Shown here: positions 26,315 through 34,952 of the stretch, piece after piece
Position numbering within the stretch: position 1 is the first letter of the stretch
How the letters are laid out: each line of letters begins with the position of its first letter
Origin: CAYPAV01 sp964408805
GTDB lineage: Bacteria > Pseudomonadota > Alphaproteobacteria > UBA8366
DNA length: 64,000 nt
Assembly: GCA_964408805.1 (NCBI GenBank)
Contig: CAYPAV010000008.1
Coordinates: 1-64,000, forward strand
Direction: 5' to 3'
The notes under the pieces: model-generated
The model's input: only the letters and a program-made list of their open reading frames with translations
What the model was told of the DNA's origin: nothing
Database searches by the model: none
Program-made: the position numbers and the translations under genes

Positions 26315-26944
26315 ATGGACCGGTTTCAGCAGATAAGATTCTTGGAGGCTTTGGTTTTTGCCTCGGCCGCGCCGGTGAGCGAGCGCGCGCTCGCGGGGCG
26401 GTTTCCGGAAGAAACGGATGTCGCCGCCCTTCTCGCCGAGTTGCAAGGGCTCTATGAGAACCGGGGCGTAAATCTGGTATCCATCGGCGGCGCCTGGGCT
26501 TTCCGAACGGCGCCCGATCTGGCGCCGCATATGAAGGTGGAGCGGCAGGTCTTGCGGAAACTGTCCCGTGCCGCGGTCGAGACCTTGTCCATCATCGCCT
26601 ATCACCAGCCGATCACTCGGGCCGAAATCGAAGAGGTTCGCGGCGTCTCGCTCAGCCGGGGCACGATCGACATCCTGCTAGAGGCCGGCTGGGTGAAGCC
26701 GAAAGGCCGGCGTCGGGTTCCGGGACGCCCGGTGACCTGGGGAACCACGGATGGGTTCCTGGATCATTTTGGTCTCGAAGGCCTCGACGCGTTGCCCGGT
26801 ATCGAGGAACTGAAGGCGACCGGCTTGCTTGATCGCCGCGCGGGCTTCGGTCCGTTCAGCGAACAGTTGGTCGACGAGTCCGAGGGCGGAGAGGAAGAGG
26901 ACGAGGAGGGTATGGACGAAGAATCGGCGGACCTACCATCGTAG
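26315..26944 (+). CDS. scpB: Segregation and condensation protein B
   Basis: Partner of ScpA in the SMC complex, acting as a winged-helix dimer. Seen: FLEALVFASAAPVSERALAGRFPE (in parts) near the N-terminus, the core LSIIAYHQPITRAEIEEVRGVS, and GRPVTWGTTDGFLDHFGL. A very acidic C-terminal tail (GGEEEDEEGMDEE) follows. Length 209. It is last in the string that starts at dgt. Confidence 0.94.
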   Translation: MDRFQQIRFLEALVFASAAPVSERALAGRFPEETDVAALLAELQGLYENRGVNLVSIGGAWAFRTAPDLAPHMKVERQVLRKLSRAAVETLSIIAYHQPITRAEIEEVRGVSLSRGTIDILLEAGWVKPKGRRRVPGRPVTWGTTDGFLDHFGLEGLDALPGIEELKATGLLDRRAGFGPFSEQLVDESEGGEEEDEEGMDEESADLPS

Positions 26945-26962
26945 GGCCTTGCTTGCATCTAA

Positions 26963-27012
26963 TTGCAAATCATTCTTAATATGCTGAGACTCGGAATGAC
27001 CGAGTCACTCGG
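26963..27012 (+). promoter_or_regulatory. Leader with Fur-like site and interleaved palindromes
   Basis: Seen: TTGCAAATCATTCTTAAT at 26963-26980 resembles one half and the centre of Fur-type boxes. Next, ACTCGG (26989-26994), CCGAGT (27000-27005) and ACTCGG (27007-27012) form two overlapping inverted repeats sharing the middle arm, ending 10 bases before the start of the ABC ATPase. The first pair also forms a 7-bp hairpin with a 5-base loop. Inferred: an operator region; iron control is a guess from the box resemblance and the FbpC-like product. Confidence 0.4.
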
Positions 27013-27022
27013 ATAAGCAATC

Positions 27023-28090
27023 ATGCGTACGACGCCTGCATTGGAATTCGATGAAGTCCGCCACGCCTATGGCGATCTGGTGGCGATCGACGCGTTCGAC
27101 CTGAAGGTCTATGCGGGCGAGGTCGTCTGCCTGCTCGGGCCGTCGGGCTGCGGGAAGACGACCGCGCTGCGGGTCGCCGCGGGTTTGGAGCGCTTGCAGG
27201 CGGGCAGGGTGCGTGTTGGCGGCCGGATCGTCGCGGAGAACGGCTTCGACGTTCCGCCGGAGCAACGGGGCATGGGGCTCGTGTTTCAGGATTTTGCCCT
27301 CTTTCCGCATCTGACCGTCGCCGAAAATATCGCCTTTGGCTTGGACCGTGTTTCCGCGGCGAAACGAACCGAACGCGCCCGGGCCGCGCTCGAGCAGGTG
27401 GGCATGTCGGAGCTTGGCGAGCGGTTTCCCCACAAGTTGTCGGGCGGTCAGCAGCAGCGCGTTGCCCTGGCCAGGGCCTTGGCGCCGCAGCCGCCGGTCA
27501 TTCTTCTCGACGAGCCGTTTTCGGGGCTCGATGCCAGGTTGCGCGACCAGATCCGCGACGAAACCCTGCATATCCTGAAGAACAGCGGCACCGCGACGCT
27601 GATGGTGACGCATGACGCCGAGGAAGCGATGTTCATGGCGGATCGGATCGCCGTCATGCGGGCCGGCCGGATCGCGCAGGACGACGTTCCGGAATCCTTG
27701 TATTGCGATCCCCACAGTGCCTTCGTCGCCGAATTCTTCGGCGAGGTGAATCGCCTGAACGGTATCGTGCAAGGCGGTCTAATCGACACACCATTGGGTT
27801 CGATCGAGGCGCCGGAGATGGCTGACGGTGTCTCCGCCGAAGTGTTGATCCGTCCGGAAGCGCTTCGCCTATCGCGTCCCAATGCGGGCGATATTCCAGG
27901 CGCTCGGGTGATCGCCGCGCGCATGCTCGGCCGATCGAGTCTGGTGCATTTGTGCCTCTGCCGGCTCGCGGGAGAGGAGTTGCATATGCATTCCCGCATG
28001 CCCGGCCGCTTCCTCCCCAAGGAGGACGAACTGTTGTCCGTGGAACTCGATCGCAGTCAAACCTTTGTTTTCGACGACAATATCGGTTAA
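27023..28090 (+). CDS. ABC transporter ATPase (FbpC/PotA-like)
   Basis: Seen: Walker A GPSGCGKTT, Q-loop VFQDFALFPH, signature LSGGQQQR, Walker B VILLDEPFSGLD, switch His in MVTHDAEEA, and a C-terminal TOBE-type domain with LIRPEALRLS. Length 355. This layout is that of ATPases for iron(III), polyamine, sulfate or thiamine importers; ferric-iron type is my best guess. No permease or binding protein is adjacent, so it must work with subunits encoded elsewhere. A palindrome-rich leader with a possible Fur site precedes it. Confidence 0.88.
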   Translation: MRTTPALEFDEVRHAYGDLVAIDAFDLKVYAGEVVCLLGPSGCGKTTALRVAAGLERLQAGRVRVGGRIVAENGFDVPPEQRGMGLVFQDFALFPHLTVAENIAFGLDRVSAAKRTERARAALEQVGMSELGERFPHKLSGGQQQRVALARALAPQPPVILLDEPFSGLDARLRDQIRDETLHILKNSGTATLMVTHDAEEAMFMADRIAVMRAGRIAQDDVPESLYCDPHSAFVAEFFGEVNRLNGIVQGGLIDTPLGSIEAPEMADGVSAEVLIRPEALRLSRPNAGDIPGARVIAARMLGRSSLVHLCLCRLAGEELHMHSRMPGRFLPKEDELLSVELDRSQTFVFDDNIG

Positions 28091-28195
28091 ACACCCGGGC
28101 AAGATGCGTTGCGGTGTCGCTTCAGGTCTGCGATGATTCGCGGTGAATGAGGTTTCGAAACACCGGCGCGGCCGATTTAGAAAGGATTTTGTTCG

Positions 28196-28438
28196 ATGGG
28201 TGGTGCGTTCAGTTGGATCCATTGGGTCATCGTTCTGGTCGTCGTACTCGTCCTATTTGGCGGTGGCGGCAAGATTTCGCGGCTCATGGGCGATTTCGGC
28301 AAGGGCTTGAAGTCGTTCAAAAAGAATATCAAGGACGAGACGCCTTCCGGAGACGGCGAAAACAAGGCGATCGAGGACGAAAGCGCGCGAGTCGCGGAAA
28401 CTTCCAGCGAGGAAAAAGATCGCGCCACGAGCGGCTGA
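28196..28438 (+). CDS. tatA: Twin-arginine translocase subunit TatA
   Basis: Pore-forming subunit of the Tat exporter of folded proteins. Seen: an 80-residue protein with a single N-terminal membrane helix (HWVIVLVVVLVLFGGG), the glycine hinge FGGGGKISRLMGD, an amphipathic helix (FGKGLKSFKKNIKDE) and a polar tail. The polar residue early in the helix is His rather than Gln. It opens the tatA-tatB-tatC cluster, with 45 bases to tatB. Confidence 0.95.
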   Translation: MGGAFSWIHWVIVLVVVLVLFGGGGKISRLMGDFGKGLKSFKKNIKDETPSGDGENKAIEDESARVAETSSEEKDRATSG

Positions 28439-28483
28439 ACGCTTCGTCGCGTCTCCCCTCTTGCGCGCGGTTAGACCGGCGTC

Positions 28484-28909
28484 ATGTTCGATATCGGTTG
28501 GCAGGAACTTTTTCTGGTGGCCGTGGTCACGATACTGGTCGTGGGCCCGAAGGAATTGCCGCGCGTGCTCCGCTCCGTGACGCTCGGCGTTCGGCGCATC
28601 CGCGCCATGGCGAGCGATTTCCAAAGCAGCGTGGATGACTTGGCCCGCGAGGCCGACCTCGACGACTTGCGTAAAGATTTGGAGAAGAGCGCCGATTTCG
28701 ATCTCGAAAGCGAACTTGAGGATGCCATCGATCCGACGGGCGAGGTTACGGAGTCGTTACACGAATTGGGCGGCGAGTTGAACGACGATCCCGATATCGA
28801 CGCCGCTGCCGAGACCTTCGAGACGGATGCCTTGGAGGCGGAATCGCAAGAGTCCCAGGAAGGCGATCCGGAGAGCGGGGATAAAACCGCGACCGGGGCG
28901 AATGGCTGA
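28484..28909 (+). CDS. tatB: Twin-arginine translocase subunit TatB
   Basis: Receptor-complex subunit of the Tat system. Seen: MFDIGWQELFLVAVVTILVVGPKELPRVLR (in parts), with the characteristic Glu in the membrane helix and the GPKELP hinge. An amphipathic helix follows, then a long acidic tail (141 residues in all) rich in Glu and Asp. Its stop overlaps the start of tatC by 8 bases, indicating coupled translation. Confidence 0.95.
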   Translation: MFDIGWQELFLVAVVTILVVGPKELPRVLRSVTLGVRRIRAMASDFQSSVDDLAREADLDDLRKDLEKSADFDLESELEDAIDPTGEVTESLHELGGELNDDPDIDAAAETFETDALEAESQESQEGDPESGDKTATGANG

Positions 28910-29726
28910 GGCCATGGCTGAAAACGATCTCGAGGAAGTCCGGATGCCGCTGCTCGACCATTTGGTCGAGCTTCGGCGGCGTCTGACTTATTCGGTTGCG
29001 GGCTTCGTATTCTGCTTCTTCGTGAGTTTCTATTTCGCGGGTGACGTCTTCAATTTCCTGGTGGCCCCGCTGACCGAAATCTGGCGGGGGGAAGAGGCAA
29101 GGCGCCTGATCTATACCGCGCTTCACGAAAAATTCTTCACCGAGGTAAAGGTGGCTTTCTTTACTGGCGCCTTCATCGCCTTTCCCTTGATCGCCAATCA
29201 GGTTTGGATTTTCGTGGCGCCGGGCCTTTACAAGAACGAGAAGCACGCCTTTCTGCCCTTCCTGGTCGCGACCCCCATCCTGTTCATCCTCGGTGGTGCA
29301 TTCGTCTACTACCTTGTCCTGCCGGTCGCCTGGGCGTTCTTCGCGGGCTACGAGCAGCAGGCGGCCGAGGGCATGCTGGCGATCGAGCTGGAGCCGAAGG
29401 TCAACGAATATCTCTCGCTGGTGATGCGATTGATCTTTGCCTTCGGGATCAGCTTCGAACTTCCCGTCGTGATGACCTTGCTCGCCAGGGTGGGGCTAGC
29501 TACGAGCAAGGGTATGCGCGAGAAGCGCCGCTATGCGGTCGTAATTGCTTTCGTCGCAGCCGCCATCCTGACTCCCCCGGATCCGATGAGTCAGATCGGC
29601 TTGGCGATCCCGATCATCGTGCTCTATGAAATTTCGATCTATTGCGCGCGTCTGGTCGAGCGCGGGCGGGCCAAGGCAGGCGAGGGCGAGCTCGATGATG
29701 ATGACCTCGATGACGAGGAAGATTGA
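28902..29726 (+). CDS. tatC: Twin-arginine translocase subunit TatC
   Basis: Signal-peptide receptor of the Tat system in the inner membrane. Seen: the N-terminal MPLLDHLVELRRRL, six hydrophobic segments, the conserved FxxEVKVAFFTG and FVAPGLYKNEK loops, and AAILTPPDPMSQ near the last helices; the tail is acidic (DDDDLDDEED). Length 274 from ATG 28902; an ATG at 28914 is an alternative. It ends 56 bases before serS. Confidence 0.96.
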   Translation: MAEAMAENDLEEVRMPLLDHLVELRRRLTYSVAGFVFCFFVSFYFAGDVFNFLVAPLTEIWRGEEARRLIYTALHEKFFTEVKVAFFTGAFIAFPLIANQVWIFVAPGLYKNEKHAFLPFLVATPILFILGGAFVYYLVLPVAWAFFAGYEQQAAEGMLAIELEPKVNEYLSLVMRLIFAFGISFELPVVMTLLARVGLATSKGMREKRRYAVVIAFVAAAILTPPDPMSQIGLAIPIIVLYEISIYCARLVERGRAKAGEGELDDDDLDDEED

Positions 29727-29782
29727 ACCCTAGGCGGGCCGAGTCGGCACATGCCGCTCCGATATACCGAAAGACTGTTCCC

Positions 29783-31063
29783 ATGCATGATTTGAGATTG
29801 ATCCGCGAAGACCCGGAAAGCTTCGATGCGGAACTCGGGCGACGCGGCGTCGAGGCAATGTCGGCGGCGATATTGGAGGCGGACGCGAAACGTCGGGCCG
29901 CGCAGACCGCGTTCCAGGAGATGCAGGAGCGGCGGAATTCGGCCTCCCGAGAGATCGGCAAGGCAAAGCAGCAGGGCGAGGACGCAGACGAACTCATGGC
30001 CGAGGTGCAAGGCTTGAAACAGGGCATTGCGGAAAAGGAACGCGAGGAGAAGGACCACGCGGCGGCACTGCAGCGTCTGTTGGAGGAATTGCCGAACCTC
30101 GCCGCACCCGACGTCCCCGAAGGTGCCGACGAAAGTGCCAATCAAGAGGTTCGCGTTGTCGGCGATATTCCCGGCTTCGAAACGACGCCGAAGGAACATT
30201 TCGAGCTCGGCGAAGGGCTTGGCCAGATGGATTTCGAGGCCGCGGCCAAACTCTCGGGCGCGCGGTTTGTCGTGCTCAAGGGCGCCTTGGCGCGGATGGA
30301 GCGCGCGCTCGCGGCATTCATGTTGGATATTCATACCACCGAGTTCGGATACACCGAAATGGGGCTCCCGGTCCTGGTCCGGAGCGAGACCATGTACGGG
30401 ACCGGACAATTGCCGAAATTCGCGGAGGATCTGTTCCACACGGATGACGATTTTTGGCTGATCCCGACGGCCGAGGTGCCGTTGACCAGCCTGGTGGCGG
30501 GCGAAATTCTTCGCGAGGACGATCTGCCCCATCGGGTGACCGCCTGGACGCCGTGTTTTCGCTCCGAGGCGGGGGCGGCGGGTAAGGACACGCGGGGCAT
30601 GATCCGCCAGCATCAGTTTTCCAAGGTCGAACTCGTCAGCATCGTGCATCCCGACCAGTCGGACGCGGAGCTGGAGCGCATGACCGAATGCGCGGAGGAG
30701 GTCCTGAAGCGTCTCGAACTGCCCTATCGCCTGATCATGCTGTGTACCGGCGACATGGGGTTCGGCGCCCGCAAGACTTATGACATCGAGGTTTGGCTGC
30801 CGGGGCAGGACACCTATCGCGAGATCTCCAGCTGCTCCAATTGTTGGGATTTTCAGGCCCGTCGAATGCGCGCCCGCTTTCGGCCGAATGGCGAGAAGGG
30901 GACCCGCTTCGTCCATACGCTGAACGGGTCGGGGCTCGCGGTCGGCCGAACCTTGGTCGCGGTGTTGGAGAACCATCAGAACGCCGATGGGTCGGTCGAC
31001 GTGCCGGCGGCGCTGCGACCTTACATGGGCGGGCTCGAACGAATTCTGCCGGAGGGCGGCTGA
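29783..31063 (+). CDS. serS: Seryl-tRNA synthetase
   Basis: Charges tRNA-Ser and tRNA-Sec. Seen: an N-terminal coiled-coil arm (about residues 25-105, many Ala, Arg and Glu), motif 2 around CFRSEAGAAGKDTRGMIRQHQF (in parts), DIEVWLPGQDTYREISSCSNC, and motif 3 NGSGLAVGRTLVAVLEN. Length 426. The ATG at 29783 gives the usual MHDLRLIREDPE opening; longer readings add unrelated residues. Its stop overlaps the surE start in TGATG. Confidence 0.97.
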   Translation: MHDLRLIREDPESFDAELGRRGVEAMSAAILEADAKRRAAQTAFQEMQERRNSASREIGKAKQQGEDADELMAEVQGLKQGIAEKEREEKDHAAALQRLLEELPNLAAPDVPEGADESANQEVRVVGDIPGFETTPKEHFELGEGLGQMDFEAAAKLSGARFVVLKGALARMERALAAFMLDIHTTEFGYTEMGLPVLVRSETMYGTGQLPKFAEDLFHTDDDFWLIPTAEVPLTSLVAGEILREDDLPHRVTAWTPCFRSEAGAAGKDTRGMIRQHQFSKVELVSIVHPDQSDAELERMTECAEEVLKRLELPYRLIMLCTGDMGFGARKTYDIEVWLPGQDTYREISSCSNCWDFQARRMRARFRPNGEKGTRFVHTLNGSGLAVGRTLVAVLENHQNADGSVDVPAALRPYMGGLERILPEGG

Positions 31064-31854
31064 TGACGATGTTCACGCCGCCGATGGATCTGGGGAACAC
31101 CCGCATCCTGGTGGTCAACGACGACGGCATTCGGGCACCCGGCCTCAAGGTTCTCGAACGGATCGCCAAGAAGTTCACGCGCGACGTTTGGGTCTTCGCG
31201 CCCGAGGAGGAGCAGAGCGGGGCGGGTCATTCGCTGTCCCTCTTCAAGCCGATCCGGGTGAAGCAAGTCTCCCGGCGGCGCTTCGCCGTCGGCGGCAGTC
31301 CGACCGACTGCGTGATGATGGCGCTTAGCGAATATCTGCGGGACAAGAAGCCAGATCTCATTCTCAGCGGTGTCAATCGCGGTGCCAATCTCGGCGACGA
31401 GATCACCTATTCCGGGACCGTGGCGGGGGCGCTCGAAGCGACGCTGCTTCGCATTCCCGCGATCGCACTCAGCCAGCAGGTGATCGGCGAGAAGGAACAG
31501 TTCCACACCACCGAGACACTCGCGCCCGGCATCATCGAGAAATTGGTGCGCCACGAATGGCCGCGCGATGTTTTCATGAACGTGAATTTTCCCGACGTAC
31601 CAAGCGATAAGGTGGCGGGGGTGACCGTCGTCGAGCAAGGTCGTCGTCAGTCCAGCTACAATCTGCACGAAATGCCCGATCCCCGGCGCGAAGGTTTCTT
31701 CTACATCATCGGGACGGCGCGTCGGGGGCCGCATATGCGAAGGAGCGATTCCGATTATCGCGCCATCGACCGGGGCGAGATCACGATTACGCCGCTTCAC
31801 TGCGACCTGACGCATCGCGGAGCCCTGCGGGCGTTGCGCAAGGAATTTAAGTGA
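31063..31854 (+). CDS. surE: 5'/3'-nucleotidase SurE
   Basis: Metal-dependent nucleoside monophosphatase linked to stationary-phase survival. Seen: ILVVNDDGIRAPGL with the DD metal pair, APEEEQSGAGHS, GGSPTDCVMMAL, SGVNRGANLGDEITYSGTVAGALE (in parts) containing the metal-binding Asn. Length 263; an ATG at 31072 is an alternative start. It is the first gene of surE-pcm-nlpD, the same order known from Escherichia coli; its stop overlaps the pcm start (GTGA). Confidence 0.95.
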   Translation: MTMFTPPMDLGNTRILVVNDDGIRAPGLKVLERIAKKFTRDVWVFAPEEEQSGAGHSLSLFKPIRVKQVSRRRFAVGGSPTDCVMMALSEYLRDKKPDLILSGVNRGANLGDEITYSGTVAGALEATLLRIPAIALSQQVIGEKEQFHTTETLAPGIIEKLVRHEWPRDVFMNVNFPDVPSDKVAGVTVVEQGRRQSSYNLHEMPDPRREGFFYIIGTARRGPHMRRSDSDYRAIDRGEITITPLHCDLTHRGALRALRKEFK

Positions 31855-32492
31855 CGCTCGCGACCCGGAAGATACGGTTGATTCTGGAGCTGCGTCGGCG
31901 CGGCATCACGGATACCGAATTGCTCGGCGCCTTCGAGAAAATCCCCCGCGAGGCCTTCGTGCCCGAGACCTTCCGCGATCAGACCTACGAAGATACGGCG
32001 CTGCCGATCGGGTTTGGCGAAACGTTGAGCCAACCGGCCGTCGTGGCCCGCATGGTCGAGGCCCTGGCGCCGAGGCAAGGCGACAAGGTACTCGAGATCG
32101 GCACCGGTACCGGCTATCAGACGGCGATCCTCTCCCTGCTGTGCCGGCGGGTCTATACGGTCGAACGGCGGAAACCGTTACTGCGCGAGGCGGAAGCGCG
32201 GCTCTATGCCCTAGATCGGAATAATTTCTCCGCCCTGTCGGGCGACGGCAGTCTCGGTTGGCCCGAGCAAGCTCCGTTCGCCAAGATTATCGTGAGTGCT
32301 GCGGTCGCGGACGTGCCCCGGCGGCTGGCCGAACAGCTCGACGAAAACGGCACCATGGTCATCCCCATCGGTCCCGAACGCGAGGAACAGAGCCTGGTCC
32401 GCATCCATCGCCGAGGCCAGGACTTCGATGTCGAGAATCTGGGGCCGGTTCGCTTCGTTCCCCTCGTCGAGGGCGTGGCGAGAGGTCAATAG
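31851..32492 (+). CDS. pcm: Protein-L-isoaspartate O-methyltransferase
   Basis: Repairs isoaspartyl residues in damaged proteins using SAM. Seen: IPREAFVPE, the substrate loop GFGETLSQPAVVARM with the intact TxSQP, and motif I VLEIGTGTGYQTAIL. Length 213. The start is GTG at 31851, overlapping the surE stop. Unlike the PCM-like protein at 1098-1751, all family landmarks are present, so this is the likely repair enzyme. Confidence 0.95.
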   Translation: MTLATRKIRLILELRRRGITDTELLGAFEKIPREAFVPETFRDQTYEDTALPIGFGETLSQPAVVARMVEALAPRQGDKVLEIGTGTGYQTAILSLLCRRVYTVERRKPLLREAEARLYALDRNNFSALSGDGSLGWPEQAPFAKIIVSAAVADVPRRLAEQLDENGTMVIPIGPEREEQSLVRIHRRGQDFDVENLGPVRFVPLVEGVARGQ

Positions 32493-32530
32493 GATTGAGG
32501 CCGGGTGTTCACCTGATTAGACTCGCCGAC

Positions 32531-33493
32531 ATGGGATCGATCGGTTCGAAGACACTAATTGCTGTCTCTCTGTTAATGCTGGTCGCCGCCTGCGCCGACC
32601 CGGCTCGCGTCACCCTTTATGAGGAACGCCATGGCCGAGGCGCGGGGCGGGGTTATGCGGCGCTGCCGAAGGGCGGCGTTCACGTGGTGCGCGCCAATCA
32701 ATCGCTCTATCAAGTGGCTCAGCGTTATGGCCTCCCGCTCCGGGCCCTGATCGAGACCAACGCCCTTCGGCCGCCCTACCGTCTGCGCGTCGGGCAGAAG
32801 CTGCGTCTGCCGCGTCCGAATTTCCACAAGGTCGTACGCGGCGACACGGTCTCCGGCATCGCGCGGCGCCATGGGGTGGCGATGAGCCAGGTCGTGCGCC
32901 TGAACAAGCTGGCGCCGCCCTACCGGATCTATGTCGATCAATCCTTGCGCCTGCCCGCCGCGATGATCCGGGCCAGAGTTGCGGTGCGGCCAACACGTTC
33001 GACGTCGCGCGGGAAGCCCTCGCAAGGGTCGGCGATCACATCGAGAAGAGTCGCCCCGCGCCGGGACGCGCCGCCACCCGCACCGCCCGGCGGCCGGGCG
33101 AGCGGGTTCCAATGGCCGGTCAGCGGCCCCGTTATCTCCGGCTTCGGGCCGAAGGGGAAGGGGTTGCACAATGACGGGATCAATCTGGCCGCGCCTCGCG
33201 GAACACCTGTCCGGGCGGCCGGCGCCGGGGTCGTCGCCTATGCGGGGAACGCGCTTCGAGGCTATGGCAAGCTCGTCCTTCTGAAGCATCCCAAGGGCTT
33301 CATGACCGCCTATGCCCATAACGACTCGATTCTGGTCAAGGAAGGCCAGCGTGTTCGGCGGGGCGAGACCATCGCGCGGGTGGGGAGTTCGGGCAGCGTC
33401 TCGAACCCACAGCTCCATTTCGAGATCCGGAAGGGGCGGGCGGCCCTCGATCCGATTCGCTATTTAGGGCGGCGGACCGCGTTCGCCGATTAA
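32531..33493 (+). CDS. nlpD: NlpD-like LysM and degenerate M23 lipoprotein
   Basis: Seen: lipoprotein signal with LVAAC (Cys21), two LysM domains (about 51-95 and 97-141), a Pro/Arg linker, and a C-terminal LytM/M23 domain (about 200-315). Metal and catalytic positions are changed: NDGIN replaces HxGID, and QLHFE replaces HLHFE. Escherichia coli NlpD also lacks the first His (NKGID) and shares YAGNALRGYG. Known: such inactive LytM proteins activate cell-wall amidases during division. Start at ATG 32531; 320 residues. The stop overlaps the converging AAA gene by 4 bases. Confidence 0.92.
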   Translation: MGSIGSKTLIAVSLLMLVAACADPARVTLYEERHGRGAGRGYAALPKGGVHVVRANQSLYQVAQRYGLPLRALIETNALRPPYRLRVGQKLRLPRPNFHKVVRGDTVSGIARRHGVAMSQVVRLNKLAPPYRIYVDQSLRLPAAMIRARVAVRPTRSTSRGKPSQGSAITSRRVAPRRDAPPPAPPGGRASGFQWPVSGPVISGFGPKGKGLHNDGINLAAPRGTPVRAAGAGVVAYAGNALRGYGKLVLLKHPKGFMTAYAHNDSILVKEGQRVRRGETIARVGSSGSVSNPQLHFEIRKGRAALDPIRYLGRRTAFAD

Positions 33494-34347
33494 TCGAGGG
33501 GTTGGCCGAGTCGCCCGGCCAAATCCTGGACGAACTGCCAGGCGACCCGACCCGACCGAGCTCCGCGGGTCATCTCCCATTCGATGGCTTCGGGCCGCCA
33601 CTCGGCCTCCGTCGATTTCAGGCCATGAAACTCGACATAGCCTTCGATCATTTTCAAATAGGTGTCCTGATCGCAATTGTGGAAACCGAGCCAGAGTCCG
33701 AATCGATCCGAAAGCGAGACCTTTTCGTCGACCGCTTCCGAGGGATTGATGGCGGTCGAGCGCTCGTTCTCGATCATGTCGCGCGGCATCAGGTGCCGGC
33801 GGTTCGAGGTGGCGTAGAAGATCACATTGTCGGGCCGGCCCTCGATCCCGCCTTCCAGCACCGCCTTCAAGGATTTGTAACTGGTGTCTTCGCCGTCGAA
33901 GGAAAGGTCGTCGCAGAACAAGATCACTCGGCGGGCGCTGTCTCGAAGAATCGCGAGGAGAGCCGGCAGGGTCGGAATGTCCTCTCGGTGAATTTCGACG
34001 AGGGCGAGCGAATTTTCGTCTTCGGAATTGACCTCGGCATGGGCCGCCTTGACGATCGAGCTCTTGCCGGTACCTCGGGCCCCCCAGAGCAGCGCATTAT
34101 TGGCCGGAAGCCCCTTCGCGAAACGCCGCGTGTTGTCGAGCAGGATATCACGCTGATGCTCGATCCCCTGGAGCAGCGACAGTTCGACCCGGTTGACCGC
34201 GGTCACTGGCTCCAGCCAACTCGTGTCCGCATGCCAGACGAAGGCGTCGGCGGCATCCAGGTCCGTCTCGCCGACGCCGCGCGCCACGCCGCGCTCTAGT
34301 GCCGTGGCGATTCGTTCGAGAACTTCGAGCATGTGTTGGTCGGTCAT
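33490..34347 (-). CDS. AAA-type ATP-binding protein (DUF815)
   Basis: Seen: 285 residues with Walker A GARGTGKSSIVKA, Walker B VILFCDDLSFD, a sensor-like YATSNRRHLMPRDMIEN, and SLSDRFGLWLGFHNCDQ. These match the DUF815 family of uncharacterised P-loop ATPases widespread in proteobacteria. Start at 34347 (MTDQHMLEV) gives the family N-terminus; a longer frame crosses the yajC promoter. It converges on nlpD, with stops overlapping by 4 bases, and diverges from yajC. Its cellular role is unknown. Confidence 0.85.
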   Translation of the reverse strand: MTDQHMLEVLERIATALERGVARGVGETDLDAADAFVWHADTSWLEPVTAVNRVELSLLQGIEHQRDILLDNTRRFAKGLPANNALLWGARGTGKSSIVKAAHAEVNSEDENSLALVEIHREDIPTLPALLAILRDSARRVILFCDDLSFDGEDTSYKSLKAVLEGGIEGRPDNVIFYATSNRRHLMPRDMIENERSTAINPSEAVDEKVSLSDRFGLWLGFHNCDQDTYLKMIEGYVEFHGLKSTEAEWRPEAIEWEMTRGARSGRVAWQFVQDLAGRLGQPLD

Positions 34348-34519
34348 CGGCTCATCGAAGGTCACGTGTTTAGGGCGGCGGAACCTAGTCCTCGGGGCGC
34401 CATTCGTCAATTGGCCGAAATTCGCCCTTGTAATGCGAGGTCTCGAATTGAATATACGGGCCAAGCCTGTATAGTCGCGGCCTCCGGGCAGAGCGGCGCC
34501 GGCAAGGGAGTTATTCAAC

Positions 34520-34927
34520 ATGTTCGTTTCGGAAGCTTGGGCGCAAGGCGCCGTCGGCGGCGGCGGAGACCTGTTCTCCATGATGTTCCCGCTACTGCTG
34601 ATATTCGGTGTCTTCTATTTTCTGCTGATTCGTCCCCAGCAAAAGAAGGCGAAGGAGCATCGTGAGATGCTGAATCAAGTGCGGCGCGGCGACAAGGTCA
34701 TCACCGCCGGCGGCATCATTTCCACCATCACCAAGGTGATCAACGACGACGAGGTTCAGGTCGAGATCGCCGACGGGGTCAAGGTGAAGATCGCGCGTGC
34801 GACCCTGGCCAGCGTCCAGTCGAAGACCGAACCGGTGAAGGAGTCCGCCAAGAAGCCGGAAGTGGCCAACGATGAAGGCGAGAAAAAGGGCGGCGGCCTC
34901 CTCGGTCGCCTGACCAACAAGGATTGA
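34520..34927 (+). CDS. yajC: Sec translocon accessory protein YajC
   Basis: Small inner-membrane partner of SecDF. Seen: 135 residues, one membrane helix (about 19-37) ending in FLLIRPQQKKAKEH, the family signature, then a soluble domain with RRGDKVITAGGIISTITKV (in parts) and a Lys/Glu tail. It is the first gene of yajC-secD-secF, with 25 bases to secD. Confidence 0.95.
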   Translation: MFVSEAWAQGAVGGGGDLFSMMFPLLLIFGVFYFLLIRPQQKKAKEHREMLNQVRRGDKVITAGGIISTITKVINDDEVQVEIADGVKVKIARATLASVQSKTEPVKESAKKPEVANDEGEKKGGGLLGRLTNKD

Positions 34928-34952
34928 TCGTCGAGGCGACAAGAGCGGCGAC

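Noticed and set aside
26988..27006. Hairpin as scpB terminator
   Set aside because: It has no T run and lies against the ribosome site of the ABC ATPase, so a regulatory role is more likely.
32493..32530. rpoS expected after nlpD by analogy with Escherichia coli
   Set aside because: The gene after nlpD is the minus-strand DUF815 AAA protein; alphaproteobacteria generally lack rpoS.
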